NCBI GenBank assembly: GCA_016285245.1
Contig: JAEEQH010000021.1
Coordinates: forward strand, 1-53,132
Reading direction: 5' to 3'
DNA from: Prevotella sp.
Lineage (GTDB): Bacteria; Bacteroidota; Bacteroidia; Bacteroidales; Bacteroidaceae
DNA length: 53,132 nucleotides
Translations under genes and position numbers: made by a program
The notes under the pieces: generated by a model
Database searches by the model: none
Seen by the model: only the letters and a program-made list of their open reading frames with translations
Told to the model about the DNA's origin: nothing
Shown: piece by piece, positions 23,576 to 32,450 of the stretch
Layout: each line of letters opens with the position of its first letter
Position numbering within the stretch: position 1 is the stretch's first letter

Positions 23576-25513
23576 CTACGCCTGACTGTAGTTGGCGATA
23601 GTGTCGACGAGGGCGGCGGGGTTGCCCATGTCGTAACGCAGGGAGTTAAGACGGACGCCCATCATGCCAATATTGGCGCGAACGGCCTCGAGGGCGGCGG
23701 TAAGCTCAATCTCGGCATTACTGCCGGAGACGTCGGCACGTTCGATGTCGGCCTGAAGCTGGTCGAAAACCTCGGGGGTGAGGATGTACTGTCCGAAGAC
23801 GGAGCAGTACTCTTTCTGTCCTTTCTGGTTGCGCACGCCAAGGAACTCTTCAGCATAGGCCGGTGTGGGCTTCTCGTAGAGGGTCGAGACATTGAGGATA
23901 CGCTCGTCCTTGTCTTCCCAAACACCCGACATAATGCCGAAGTGACTGACATCGTTGGCCTCGACGGGGTATAGTCCAACGATAAGGCGGTTGTAGCGTT
24001 CGTACTCCTCGATAAGTTGCAGAGCACAGGGCTTGTTCGTCAGCGAGCGGTAGAGAGTGTCGCCGAGCATGAGCAACACGGGCTCTCCACGGGTGAACTC
24101 CGCGGCCTGGTAGACGGCATGGCCGAAGCCGCGCTTCTCCTTCTGATAGACATAACGCAGGCGCTTGCCGATGTCGAGGATGCGGTTCTCGTACTCCTGG
24201 CTCTCCTTGTTGAGCTTGTTCAGGTGCTCGGGAGCCAGCGGACGCTCGAAGAAGTTGGCATACTGGTGGCGCTCCTCCTCGCTGCCCAGTACGAGACAAA
24301 TCTCCTCAATGCCACTCTGTACAAGCTCTTCGAGGAGGATGAGGATGACGGGGCGTACCATGCCATCGGGGCATGGAATGGGGAAGAAGTCTTTCTTCAG
24401 TCCGCGCGTGGCGGGATAGAGACGTGTGCCGAAGCCTGCCACGGGGATGATGGCGCGGCGTACGGTGTGGACGGGGTTGATGGTCAGCGTATAGGCCTTC
24501 ATGCCCTGAAGGTTCAGGTAGTCTACCAGTTCACATTGTGCCTCGGCCGAGCGCGCCAGGAACTGTACGGAGCCGTCGCCGTGGGAGCCTACACCCTTGC
24601 CGCCATAGACCAGCGGCAGTATATTGGGGTCGTTGAGGACGGCATGCAGCTTGGGTGATGTCAGCTCCTCAGGACACATCGGGGCGACGTGGCTGTCAAA
24701 GAGGGCCTCGGCCTCGGTCATCAGGGCACCGAGTTTTTCAACCTCGCCCTCAGCCATGTAGCGGATAGCGCGTTCGATGATGTCCTGGTTCAACGGACCC
24801 AGTGCCTGTTGCTCGCGCTCCTCGAGCTCGTTCGAGGCAAAGGGGTATGCACGGTTCAGATCGCGGAGAATGCGCACGGTGTCCTTCTCGGCACAGAGAT
24901 CGGCGAAGACCCAGTGGAGTGTCTTCTTCACGTTGAGCGTCTGTACTTCAATCTCATCGCCGTCAAAGGTCATCAGGTTGGGTTTCACACCGAAGGCGCA
25001 GGCCTGGTCCAGACGACCGCAGCGCGACGAGGTACGTAGCTCGCCGACATAGGCGATGTTCATCTCGCCAAGAGTGTTCAAGTTCAGGTTATATAATAGA
25101 TTGAACGCGCGCGCGACGAGGACACAAATGGCTGCCGATGAGCTGAGACCCGACTTCATGGGTAACGTCATCGACGTGATGCGTATGCGTACGCCGCCCA
25201 CCTTGTACCACTCTAGCATATAGGAAGCAACGCCGGCGCAGTAACAGAAGAAAGAGCCCGACTTAGCGATGCGCTTCAACTCCTGTTCGTCCATACGGCA
25301 GGCAAAATCCTGCCACTGCGATCCCATCTCGGGGGCAGTACTTTGCATCTCGAAGATGCTTGATTTCTCGACTTCGGCATAGATACCCTGCTCTATGCCC
25401 GTGACGATAGCTGCACCTGGCACGAGTTCAGCGTTCATCGTACGGTAGTGTCCTGCCCAGTCGGTGTGTTCGCCGAAAAGACAGAGGCGGCCTGGAACGA
25501 AAAGCTTAATCAT
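23576..25513 (-). CDS. Fused GHMP sugar kinase and sugar-1-phosphate nucleotidyltransferase
   Basis: 645-aa two-domain protein. Residues 1-~340 form a GHMP kinase of galactokinase type (PGRLCLFGEHTDWAG at the N-terminus; PMKSGLSSSAAICVLVARAF as the ATP loop). Residues ~345-645 form a GalU-like nucleotidyltransferase (RAIIPVAGFGTRLYPATRG, with Lys/Asp-rich KKDFFPI). Together they would convert a free sugar to sugar-1-phosphate and then to an NDP-sugar. The idea is the same as Bacteroides Fkp (fucose to GDP-fucose), but with the domain order reversed and a UTP-type transferase. The sugar is unknown; glucuronate or galactose-type sugars are possible. It has its own promoter at 25551-25558. Confidence 0.82.
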   Translation of the reverse strand: MIKLFVPGRLCLFGEHTDWAGHYRTMNAELVPGAAIVTGIEQGIYAEVEKSSIFEMQSTAPEMGSQWQDFACRMDEQELKRIAKSGSFFCYCAGVASYMLEWYKVGGVRIRITSMTLPMKSGLSSSAAICVLVARAFNLLYNLNLNTLGEMNIAYVGELRTSSRCGRLDQACAFGVKPNLMTFDGDEIEVQTLNVKKTLHWVFADLCAEKDTVRILRDLNRAYPFASNELEEREQQALGPLNQDIIERAIRYMAEGEVEKLGALMTEAEALFDSHVAPMCPEELTSPKLHAVLNDPNILPLVYGGKGVGSHGDGSVQFLARSAEAQCELVDYLNLQGMKAYTLTINPVHTVRRAIIPVAGFGTRLYPATRGLKKDFFPIPCPDGMVRPVILILLEELVQSGIEEICLVLGSEEERHQYANFFERPLAPEHLNKLNKESQEYENRILDIGKRLRYVYQKEKRGFGHAVYQAAEFTRGEPVLLMLGDTLYRSLTNKPCALQLIEEYERYNRLIVGLYPVEANDVSHFGIMSGVWEDKDERILNVSTLYEKPTPAYAEEFLGVRNQKGQKEYCSVFGQYILTPEVFDQLQADIERADVSGSNAEIELTAALEAVRANIGMMGVRLNSLRYDMGNPAALVDTIANYSQA

Positions 25514-25550
25514 AGACGTTTTCTTAGGTAGTATATCGATTTAGTAAGGC

Positions 25551-25558
25551 CAAAGGTA
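25551..25558 (-). promoter_or_regulatory. -7 box of the kinase/nucleotidyltransferase gene
   Basis: TACCTTTG on the minus strand, 37 bases before the ATG. Confidence 0.6.
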
Positions 25559-25632
25559 CAAAAAAATAGGCAAAGTGGAAAGCAAAACGTGAAAAAAAAT
25601 GATTTTTCTTTGGCGTTTTTGTTTTTTTTACT

Positions 25633-25640
25633 TACTTTTG
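25633..25640 (+). promoter_or_regulatory. -7 box of the ECF sigma gene
   Basis: TACTTTTG fits TAnnTTTG. It lies in a T-rich region and gives an ~85-nt leader before ATG 25727. Confidence 0.5.
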
Positions 25641-25726
25641 CACCCGACATCAATAATTTTTAACCCGTTAAAACCCCATTTATTGCCTATCGGAACAGCT
25701 TTTACTTCATAAATATTCAAAAAAAC

Positions 25727-26323
25727 ATGAAGAAGTTTGAAGGAATGACCGACGAAGCGTTGGCATTGCTGTACATAGGAGGAGATAACCGGGCTTTTGA
25801 CGAATTGCTGTCAAGAACTCAGACGAAGTTGTTCACTTACATCATGTTTGTGGTGCGTGACCACGATCTGGCCGACGACATCTTCCAGGAGACGTTTGTT
25901 AAGGTTATCACAAAGCTGCATGAGGGCAAGTACACGGACTCCGGGAAGTTCATGTTCTGGCTGACGCGTATCGCCCATAACGTCATTATGGACTGGTACC
26001 GCCAGCAGAAGGCGGAGCACATCGTCGAGCCGACGGAGGACAATGACTTGTCGAACCTGCGTGGGGCATCGGTTCTTGACTCCTATCGTGAAACTGAGAT
26101 GGTGAACGAACAGGTGCTACTGGACGTGAAGAAGATGATGAACCTGTTGCCGCCGCCCCAGCGTGAGGTGGTCTATATGCGCTTCTACGAACAGCTGTCG
26201 TTCAAGGAGATAGCCGATATGACGGGTGTGAGCATCAATACATCGCTGGGACGTATGCGCTACGCTCTGATGAACCTTCGCAAGATGGCAAAGGAGAATA
26301 ACATGGAACTTGTGTTAGAGTAG
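25727..26323 (+). CDS. ECF-type RNA polymerase sigma factor
   Basis: 198 aa. Sigma region 2 contains DDIFQETFVKVITKL (DDxxQE-type motif) and FMFWLTRIAHNVIMDWYR. Region 4 contains LPPPQREVVYMRFYEQLSFKEIADMTGVSINTSLGRMRYAL, a helix-turn-helix for -35 recognition. No anti-sigma gene or TonB receptor follows, unlike SusCD-type ECF systems, so it may belong to the stand-alone, housekeeping-like ECF group of Bacteroidales. The next gene is convergent. Confidence 0.9.
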   Translation: MKKFEGMTDEALALLYIGGDNRAFDELLSRTQTKLFTYIMFVVRDHDLADDIFQETFVKVITKLHEGKYTDSGKFMFWLTRIAHNVIMDWYRQQKAEHIVEPTEDNDLSNLRGASVLDSYRETEMVNEQVLLDVKKMMNLLPPPQREVVYMRFYEQLSFKEIADMTGVSINTSLGRMRYALMNLRKMAKENNMELVLE

Positions 26324-26331
26324 TTGTCGCT

Positions 26332-26372
26332 ATGTCGTAATGACGTTATATCGTTATTACGTATTACGACAT
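26332..26372. repeat. Palindrome of the CGTTAT/ATTACG repeat family between convergent genes
   Basis: The arms ATGTCGTAAT and ATTACGACAT flank GACGTTATATCGTTATTACGT. It can serve as a bidirectional terminator for the sigma gene and rpe. Related sequence recurs at 28225 and 30665. Confidence 0.7.
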
Positions 26373-27019
26373 TAAAGGGCTCTTAACTGGCTGATGACCG
26401 TCTCAGGGTTGTCGGCCTTGAAGACGTAGCTGCCGGAAACGAGAACGTCGACACCAGCAGATACGAGCCGCGGGGCCGTCTCACCCTGCACACCGCCGTC
26501 GACTTCAATCAGTGCGTGGCTACCGTGCTCGTCGATGAGCCGGCGCAGGCGCTTTACCTTGTCGATGGTGTTTTCGATAAATTTCTGTCCACCGAACCCG
26601 GGATTAACACTCATCAGCAGTACCATGTCGACATCGCCGATGATGTCCTCGAGTAGTGAGATGGGTGACGATGGGTTCAATGTTACACCAGCCTTCATGC
26701 CTGCGTCGTGAATCTCTTGAACGGTGCGGTGTAGGTGGGTACAGGCCTCCACGTGGACGTTCATCATCATGGCGCCGAGCTTGGCCGTCTGACGGATGTA
26801 CTGCTCGGGATGCACAATCATGTAGTGGACGTCAAGTGGCTTTTTACACAATGACGCCACCGCCTCGAGGACTGGGAATCCGAAGGAAATGTTGGGCACG
26901 AAGACGCCGTCCATTACATCGAGGTGGAGCCAATCGGCCTCACTGCGGTTAATCATCTCGATGTCACGTTCCAGATGCAGGAAGTCGGCAGCGAGCAGCG
27001 AAGGTGAAACCAGTGTCAT
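26372..27019 (-). CDS. rpe: Ribulose-phosphate 3-epimerase
   Basis: 215 aa (from MTLVSPSLLAADF). It interconverts ribulose-5-P and xylulose-5-P in the pentose phosphate pathway. Seen: the metal/active-site segments DWLHLDVMDGVFVPNISFG, HYMIVHPEQ, LMSVNPGFGGQ and EVDGGVQGETAP. The ATG at 27019 is preferred to an in-frame TTG two codons upstream. It belongs to the minus-strand run with the 46-aa gene and fmt. Confidence 0.95.
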   Translation of the reverse strand: MTLVSPSLLAADFLHLERDIEMINRSEADWLHLDVMDGVFVPNISFGFPVLEAVASLCKKPLDVHYMIVHPEQYIRQTAKLGAMMMNVHVEACTHLHRTVQEIHDAGMKAGVTLNPSSPISLLEDIIGDVDMVLLMSVNPGFGGQKFIENTIDKVKRLRRLIDEHGSHALIEVDGGVQGETAPRLVSAGVDVLVSGSYVFKADNPETVISQLRAL

Positions 27020-27049
27020 TGACAATTACAAATCATTAATTATTAACTA

Positions 27050-27190
27050 CTAATTCAGGCAATACGCCAGACCGTTCTTCATGCGGTAGGTGTAAGCAAA
27101 TTCCCTGATTTTCTTGAGCGTCTTTTCGCTCGGTGTTGTCTCTTCGCGAGTAAATATCTGCATAGGCTGTACGTTTTGTTTGTCTATCAT
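27050..27190 (-). CDS. Small conserved-looking protein, 46 aa
   Basis: Minus-strand ORF starting MIDKQNVQPMQIFTREE, then TPSEKTLKKIREFAYTYR, ending LAYCLN. The pattern 'IFTREE.TPSEKTL..IR.FAYTYR...YCLN' recalls a small protein of Bacteroidales genomes whose function I do not know. It lies in the gap between rpe and fmt in the same orientation, with a sensible ATG, and its stop codon is inside a TAATTAT-type 7-bp repeat. No signal peptide or transmembrane segment; it is basic and probably cytoplasmic. Confidence 0.7.
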   Translation of the reverse strand: MIDKQNVQPMQIFTREETTPSEKTLKKIREFAYTYRMKNGLAYCLN

Positions 27191-27245
27191 TGAAACGTAA
27201 TCCTATACCGATTTATTATGTCAATCGACGAAAATATTTTCACGA

Positions 27246-28220
27246 TTACTCAACATGACTGTTTTCAAGGTCTTTCATACCGTTGACGAATGCGGTGGCG
27301 TCCATACGCTTCTTGCCCGCCAGCTGCAACTCGTCAATCTGCAGCCACTCGTCGGCGCAGCTGACGTAGAGGTGGCGTTTGTCTACCGACAGTCGGCCGG
27401 TATTGCCGTCGGCGTTACGGCCGGTCTTCGTCGTCTTATAGAGCTTTAGCACCGTCTGTCGTCCGTCGGGACTGACGAGTGTCGTCCATGCACCGGGATA
27501 GGGACTGAGGCCGCGTATGAAGTCGTAGACGCGTTTTGCCGGCTGCTGCCACTTTACCTCGCATGTTTCCTTGAATATCTTTGGTGCGAGCTTGATGGCG
27601 GAACCATCAAGCACGCTGTCCTGCGGGATGCTTGCCGGGTGTCCGTCGGCGGCGATGATTCGCTCCAGCGTCTGAAGGCAGATGTCGGCACCGAGGTGCA
27701 TCAGTCCGTCGTAGACATACTCCACGTCGGCCGTATCGGGGATGTCGAAGGGCAGCTGCATGATGATGCGGCCCGTGTCGATGTCGTGGTCGAGGAAGAA
27801 GGTCGTCACACCCGTCTGCGTCTCGCCGTTGATGACAGCCCAGTTGATGGGTGCCGCACCGCGGTACTGCGGCAGCAGGGCGGCATGGACGTTAAACGTG
27901 CCGTACTCGGGCATTGCCCAGACGATTTCGGGTAGCATCCTGAAGGCGACAACCACCTGAAGGTTCGCGCCGAAGGAACGCAGCTCCTCGACAAATGCCG
28001 GGTCTTTCATCTTCTCCGGCTGTAGAACGGGCAGTCCTTGCTCCAGGGCATACTGCTTAACAGCCGACGGCTTCATCTCCGTCTGATGACGGCCTACTGG
28101 CTTGTCTGGCTGTGTCACCACCGCTACGACGTTATACTGGTTCTCCACTAGTGCCCGCAGCGTCTCCACGGCGAACTCCGGCGTTCCCATAAAAATAATT
28201 CTCAGTTCGTTCTTCGTCAT
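27246..28220 (-). CDS. fmt: Methionyl-tRNA formyltransferase
   Basis: 324 aa. It formylates initiator Met-tRNA using 10-formyl-THF. Seen: IIFMGTPEFAVETLRAL at the N-terminus, the catalytic segment NVHAALLPQYRGAAPINWAVINGETQTGVT with Asn-His, DIDTGRII, and the C-terminal tRNA-binding domain (RVYDFIRGLSPYPGAWT). def lies elsewhere in this window rather than next to fmt. A palindromic spacer separates it from the ClC gene. Confidence 0.96.
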   Translation of the reverse strand: MTKNELRIIFMGTPEFAVETLRALVENQYNVVAVVTQPDKPVGRHQTEMKPSAVKQYALEQGLPVLQPEKMKDPAFVEELRSFGANLQVVVAFRMLPEIVWAMPEYGTFNVHAALLPQYRGAAPINWAVINGETQTGVTTFFLDHDIDTGRIIMQLPFDIPDTADVEYVYDGLMHLGADICLQTLERIIAADGHPASIPQDSVLDGSAIKLAPKIFKETCEVKWQQPAKRVYDFIRGLSPYPGAWTTLVSPDGRQTVLKLYKTTKTGRNADGNTGRLSVDKRHLYVSCADEWLQIDELQLAGKKRMDATAFVNGMKDLENSHVE

Positions 28221-28224
28221 GTCG

Positions 28225-28250
28225 GTATTACGTTATAACGTTATTACGAT
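28225..28250. repeat. CGTTATAACG repeat-family copy between fmt and the ClC gene
   Basis: GTATTACGTTATAACGTTAT then TACGAT, palindromic around TTATAA. Confidence 0.65.
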
Positions 28251-28256
28251 CATTGA

Positions 28257-30068
28257 TTAGTCCTCACTCATGTCGTGTACCATCTTCCTGTACAACGTGT
28301 ATAGCCGTTGGCGCGAGATGTAGCCCTTCAGTCGGTTCTCGCCATCGACGACAGGCAGCCAGTCGGCATGGGTTGCCTCGAATGTACGCATGACGCTGGT
28401 CATCGGTGCCGTTTCCCGGAGGGCGGCGGCAGGTTCCTGCATGAGCTGGCTGGCCAGGAAGTGGTGGTACAGCTCCATGCGGAACACCACCTTACGGATA
28501 CCTATGATGTCGATCTCGCCCAGCAGGGTGCCGGTGGCGTCGACAACAGGCAACACGGCCGAGCGGCTGCGGCTGATTTTATTGACGATCTGTCCCAATT
28601 CCATGTCGGGACTGACGGCCATATAGTCGTGCTCGATGACCGACTCGAGGTTCATCAGCGTCAGTGCGGCGTGGTCAGTATGGTGTGTCAGCAGGCGCCC
28701 CTCCTTGGCCAGTCGGGCACCGTAGATGCTGTGTGGCTCAAAGATGTTGATGGTCAGGTAGCTCGACACGGCGACAATCATCAGTGGCAACAATAGACTG
28801 TAGCCACCCGTCAGTTCGGCGATGAGGAAGATTCCTGTCAGCGGGGCGTGCATGACGCCCGACATCACCCCGGCCATGCCCATTAGTGCGAAGTTCTTCT
28901 CGGGCACGTAGACGCCTACTTCATAGACGTTCCATACGCGTGCAAAGAGGAAACCGGCGAAGCAGCCCACGAAGAGGCTCGGTGCAAACGTACCGCCACA
29001 GCCGCCGCCACCGTTGGTTGCACTGGTGGCGAAGACCTTCGTCAGTAGTACCAGTGCGACGTAGAGCAGTAGCATTGACGACTGTCCGGCGAAGAGTGAG
29101 TTGTTCAGAACCTCGGTCCAATCGGCCTCCGTCTTGCCATTCAGCAGGAGGTTGATGCTGTGGTAGCCCTCGCCGTAGAGTGACGGGAAGAGGAAGATGA
29201 GCAGCGAAAGCAAAGTACCACCGATGGCCAGACGTATGTACGGCTTATCCTTGAAGCGCGTGAAGATGCCTTCGGCGAAGCCCATGGTCCGCACGAAGTA
29301 GAGACTCATCAGTCCACAGAAAACGCCCAGCAACAGGCAGGCGGGGATGCGCTGAACGTTCCACTCGTTGTCCAGATGGAACGTGAACAGGGCTGCGTCG
29401 CCGCTGAAGACGTATGTAAAACAGGTGGCTGTTACGCAGCTGACGAGGATGGGCAGCAGCGACGACATCGTCATGTCGATGAGTAGCACTTCCAGAGTAA
29501 ATACCAGTCCTGCGATAGGGGCCTTGAAGATGCCTGCGATGGCGCCGGCAGCGCCACAGCCGACGAGTGTCATCAGCGTCTTGCGGTCAAGATGGAACAG
29601 TTGTCCGAGGTTCGAACCGATGGCGGAGCCTGTCAGCACGATAGGTGCCTCGGCACCCACGGAGCCACCGAAGCCGATGGTGATGGCTGATGCGATGACG
29701 CTCGACCACGTGTTGTGTGACTTCAGTCTTGACTTGTTCGATGATATGGCATAGAGGATGCGTGTGATGCCGTGCGAGATGTTGTCCCGGACGATGTAAC
29801 GCACGAAGAGCGAGGTGAGGTAGATGCCTATGACGGGGTAGACTAGGTACAGCCAGTTCACGGAGTCGCTGGCGAAGCGTCCCGTCAGCAGGGCAACGAT
29901 AAGGTTGATGATGCCGTGCAGGACGAACGCAGCCACCGCTGACAGGAATCCGACGATGAGCGCCAAGATGATGATGAACATCTTGTCGCTCATGTGCTCC
30001 TTGCGCCAGTCGTGCAACCGGTGTAGCCAGTTCTTCTTTTGTCCTTCCTGCGTCATATTATTAAGCAT
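28257..30068 (-). CDS. ClC-family chloride channel/transporter with two CBS domains
   Basis: Up to 603 aa. About 10-11 membrane helices carry the ClC signatures GSVGAEAPIVLTGS (with the gating Glu) and GGGGCGGTFAPSLFVGC. A cytoplasmic C-terminal region of about 150 residues fits two CBS domains (LESVIEHDYMAVSPDMELGQIVNKI; LMQEPAAALRETAPMTSVMRTF). It would move chloride, possibly in exchange for protons, at the inner membrane. The start is either MLNNMTQEG or MTQEG four codons later. It lies 6 bases downstream of the TsaC-like gene, so the two are probably co-transcribed. Confidence 0.92.
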   Translation of the reverse strand: MLNNMTQEGQKKNWLHRLHDWRKEHMSDKMFIIILALIVGFLSAVAAFVLHGIINLIVALLTGRFASDSVNWLYLVYPVIGIYLTSLFVRYIVRDNISHGITRILYAISSNKSRLKSHNTWSSVIASAITIGFGGSVGAEAPIVLTGSAIGSNLGQLFHLDRKTLMTLVGCGAAGAIAGIFKAPIAGLVFTLEVLLIDMTMSSLLPILVSCVTATCFTYVFSGDAALFTFHLDNEWNVQRIPACLLLGVFCGLMSLYFVRTMGFAEGIFTRFKDKPYIRLAIGGTLLSLLIFLFPSLYGEGYHSINLLLNGKTEADWTEVLNNSLFAGQSSMLLLYVALVLLTKVFATSATNGGGGCGGTFAPSLFVGCFAGFLFARVWNVYEVGVYVPEKNFALMGMAGVMSGVMHAPLTGIFLIAELTGGYSLLLPLMIVAVSSYLTINIFEPHSIYGARLAKEGRLLTHHTDHAALTLMNLESVIEHDYMAVSPDMELGQIVNKISRSRSAVLPVVDATGTLLGEIDIIGIRKVVFRMELYHHFLASQLMQEPAAALRETAPMTSVMRTFEATHADWLPVVDGENRLKGYISRQRLYTLYRKMVHDMSED

Positions 30069-30074
30069 TGAGCA

Positions 30075-30656
30075 TTACTTCCGGATAATCTCCACTTCGC
30101 CGTTCTCCCGCAGACGGATAATGCTGCTGGGTTTGTGGGGCTGGTGCTCCTGTCGGCGGCTCCAGCAGACGTAGTCGACGGCCTCGACGATGTTCGGGTC
30201 TATGTCGCAGTAGTTCTGTGCCGCTGGCTCGCCGCTGATGTTTGCCGATGTGGAGACGATGGCCTTCTGGAAACGGTAGCACAGCTCCTTCGAGAACGCC
30301 TCCTGCGTGATGCGCAGGGCTATCGAGCCGTCGTCGGCGATGAGGTTGGGTGCCAGGTTAATGGCGCCGTCGAGGATGAGTGTCGTCGGGCGTGCATCGC
30401 TGTCCTTCAGACTGTCTATCAGCTGCCATGCCACGTCGGGCACGTTCCTGACGTAGCGCTGCAGACGGGCATCGTTGTCGACAAGACAGATGAGTGCCTT
30501 CGAATCATCGCGCTGCTTGATGTCGTACACCCGTTTCACGGCCTCCGCATTGGTGGCATCGCAACCGATGCCCCAGACGGTGTCGGTAGGGTAGAGGATG
30601 GTGCCGCCGCGGCGCATCGTCTCAACGGCATTCCGTATGTCTTCTTCTCTTGTCAT
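30075..30656 (-). CDS. L-threonylcarbamoyladenylate synthase (Sua5/YciO/YrdC family)
   Basis: 193 aa. It makes the threonylcarbamoyl-AMP used for t6A modification of ANN-decoding tRNAs. Seen: GGTILYPTDTVWGIGCDATN, KQRDDSKALICLVDN (substrate-binding Lys/Arg cluster) and STSANISGEPA. It is the short YrdC/TsaC form, without the extra Sua5 domain. Confidence 0.88.
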   Translation of the reverse strand: MTREEDIRNAVETMRRGGTILYPTDTVWGIGCDATNAEAVKRVYDIKQRDDSKALICLVDNDARLQRYVRNVPDVAWQLIDSLKDSDARPTTLILDGAINLAPNLIADDGSIALRITQEAFSKELCYRFQKAIVSTSANISGEPAAQNYCDIDPNIVEAVDYVCWSRRQEHQPHKPSSIIRLRENGEVEIIRK

Positions 30657-30664
30657 CTTCTTCT

Positions 30665-30697
30665 GTTATGATGTTATAACGTTATTCCGGAGTAACG
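30665..30697. repeat. GTTATAACGTTATT repeat-family copy between the TsaC-like gene and prfC
   Basis: GTTATGATGTTATAACGTTA then TTCCGGAGTAACG. It is the third member of the CGTTAT family in about 4.3 kb, each at a gene junction and each followed by TTGATTAG or similar at the next stop codon. Confidence 0.6.
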
Positions 30698-30708
30698 ATA
30701 ATACTTGA

Positions 30709-32298
30709 TTAGAACTCCGACGTAAAGTGGAACTGGATATGTTCAAAGTCTTGTTGTGCCATCGAGAGCACATAGCCGCTGTCAGCGAGAAACACGTCGC
30801 GCCCCTCCTTGTCCTTGGCCATGTACTGGTACTTGCGCTTCTTGAAAGCCTCCAGTTCCTTGTCATCGTCGCTGCTGATCCAGCAGGCTTTATAAAGGTG
30901 GACAGGCTCCCAGCGGCACTTGGCACCATATTCATTCTCCAGACGATACTGGATGACCTCGAACTGGAGCTGGCCTACGGTGCCTATGATCTTGCGGTTG
31001 TTGAACTGGTTGACAAACAGCTGGGCTACACCCTCGTCCATCAGCTGGTCAATGCCCTTCTGTAGCTGCTTGGCCTTCATCGGGTCGTCGTTCTCGATAT
31101 ACTTGAACAGCTCCGGCGAGAACGAGGGCAACCCGCGGAAGTGGAGCTGCTCGCCCTCGGTGATGGTATCGCCGATTTTGAAGATGCCGCCAGTGTCGGG
31201 CAGTCCGACGATGTCGCCGGGCCACGCCTCGTCGATGGTTGATTTGCGCTGGGCCATGAACTGCGTGGGCGAGGTGAAGCGCATGGTCTTGCCTTGACGC
31301 ACGTGGAGGTAGGGCTGGTTGCGCTGGAAACGGCCTGAGCACACCTTACAGAAGGCGATACACGAACGATGGTTGGGGTCGATGTTGGCCGTGATTTTGA
31401 AGATGAAGCCTGTGAACTTCGGCTCCTCTGGTTGTACCTCGCGTTCCTCGGCCTTCGTTGGGCGTGGCGACGGTGCAATCTCCACGAAGCAGTTCAGTAG
31501 CTCCTGCACGCCGAAGTTGTTCAGCGCTGAGCCGAAGAATACCGGTGCTACCTCGGCCGAGCGGTAGGTCTCAACATCGAAATCGGGGTATACACCGTCC
31601 ACCAGCTCCAGATCCTCACGTAGCTTTTGCGCATCTTGTTCGCCAACGCGGTTGTCGAGCTCAACGGAATCGAGCTCCACGCTCACCTTCTCGGTGACAC
31701 GCTGCTTGTCGGGGGTGAAAAGGTCCAGCTTCTGCTCGTAGATATTGTAGACACCCTTGAACTTCGCGCCCTGGTTGATGGGCCACGACAGCGGGCGTAC
31801 CTTGATTTCCAGCTCCTGTTCCAACTCGTCGAGGAGGTCGAAGGGGTCGCGGCCTTCACGGTCCATCTTATTGATGAAGATAATGACGGGCGTATTCCTC
31901 ATGCGACAGACTGTCATCAGCTTACGCGTCTGCGTCTCAACACCCTTTGCGCCGTCCACTACGATAATGGCGCTGTCGACGGCTGTCAGCGTGCGAAACG
32001 TGTCCTCGGCAAAGTCCTGGTGGCCCGGGGTGTCGAGGATGTTTACCTTATATTCGATGTCCTTGCCGTCAGGCGTATAGTCGAACTCCATGACCGATGT
32101 TGACACCGAGATGCCACGCTGCTTCTCGATATCCATCCAGTCGGAGGTCGCTGTCTTCTTGATCTTGTTGTTCTTCACTGCACCGGCCACCTGAATCTGT
32201 CCGCCAAAAAGCAGGAATTTCTCTGTCAGGGTCGTCTTACCGGCATCGGGGTGCGATATAATCGCAAAAGTCCTTCTACGTTCTATCTCTTCAATCAT
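30709..32298 (-). CDS. prfC: Peptide chain release factor 3
   Basis: 529 aa. This GTPase recycles RF1/RF2 after termination. Seen: P-loop [14 protein letters not shown], switch region [31 protein letters not shown], then the RF3-specific C-terminal domains ([20 protein letters not shown]). It has its own promoter at 32324-32331, about 105 bases from the divergent sensor gene promoter. Confidence 0.96.
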   Translation of the reverse strand: MIEEIERRRTFAIISHPDAGKTTLTEKFLLFGGQIQVAGAVKNNKIKKTATSDWMDIEKQRGISVSTSVMEFDYTPDGKDIEYKVNILDTPGHQDFAEDTFRTLTAVDSAIIVVDGAKGVETQTRKLMTVCRMRNTPVIIFINKMDREGRDPFDLLDELEQELEIKVRPLSWPINQGAKFKGVYNIYEQKLDLFTPDKQRVTEKVSVELDSVELDNRVGEQDAQKLREDLELVDGVYPDFDVETYRSAEVAPVFFGSALNNFGVQELLNCFVEIAPSPRPTKAEEREVQPEEPKFTGFIFKITANIDPNHRSCIAFCKVCSGRFQRNQPYLHVRQGKTMRFTSPTQFMAQRKSTIDEAWPGDIVGLPDTGGIFKIGDTITEGEQLHFRGLPSFSPELFKYIENDDPMKAKQLQKGIDQLMDEGVAQLFVNQFNNRKIIGTVGQLQFEVIQYRLENEYGAKCRWEPVHLYKACWISSDDDKELEAFKKRKYQYMAKDKEGRDVFLADSGYVLSMAQQDFEHIQFHFTSEF

Positions 32299-32323
32299 TA
32301 CTTACCTTATTCAAATTTCAGCG

Positions 32324-32331
32324 CAAAGGTA
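32324..32331 (-). promoter_or_regulatory. -7 box of prfC
   Basis: TACCTTTG on the minus strand, 25 bases before the prfC ATG. Confidence 0.6.
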
Positions 32332-32435
32332 CTCTTTTTCAATGAAATGACAAAGTGTTTTCCCATTTTTGTACCTTTTTCTTGTAAGAGGCAAAAAAAA
32401 ATGCGTTTTTTGCACTTGTTTCTTGAATTATTTTG

Positions 32436-32443
32436 TATATTTG
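32436..32443 (+). promoter_or_regulatory. -7 box of the sensor pair, 7 bases before the ATG
   Basis: TATATTTG ends 7 bases before ATG 32451. A TTTG about 23 bases upstream may be the -33 box. The transcript should be leaderless or nearly so. Confidence 0.6.
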
Positions 32444-32450
32444 CAGCAGA

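Noticed and set aside
25727..26323. ECF sigma/anti-sigma regulator of a SusCD polysaccharide locus
   Set aside because: No anti-sigma factor, TonB-dependent receptor or SusD gene is adjacent, so that role is not supported here.
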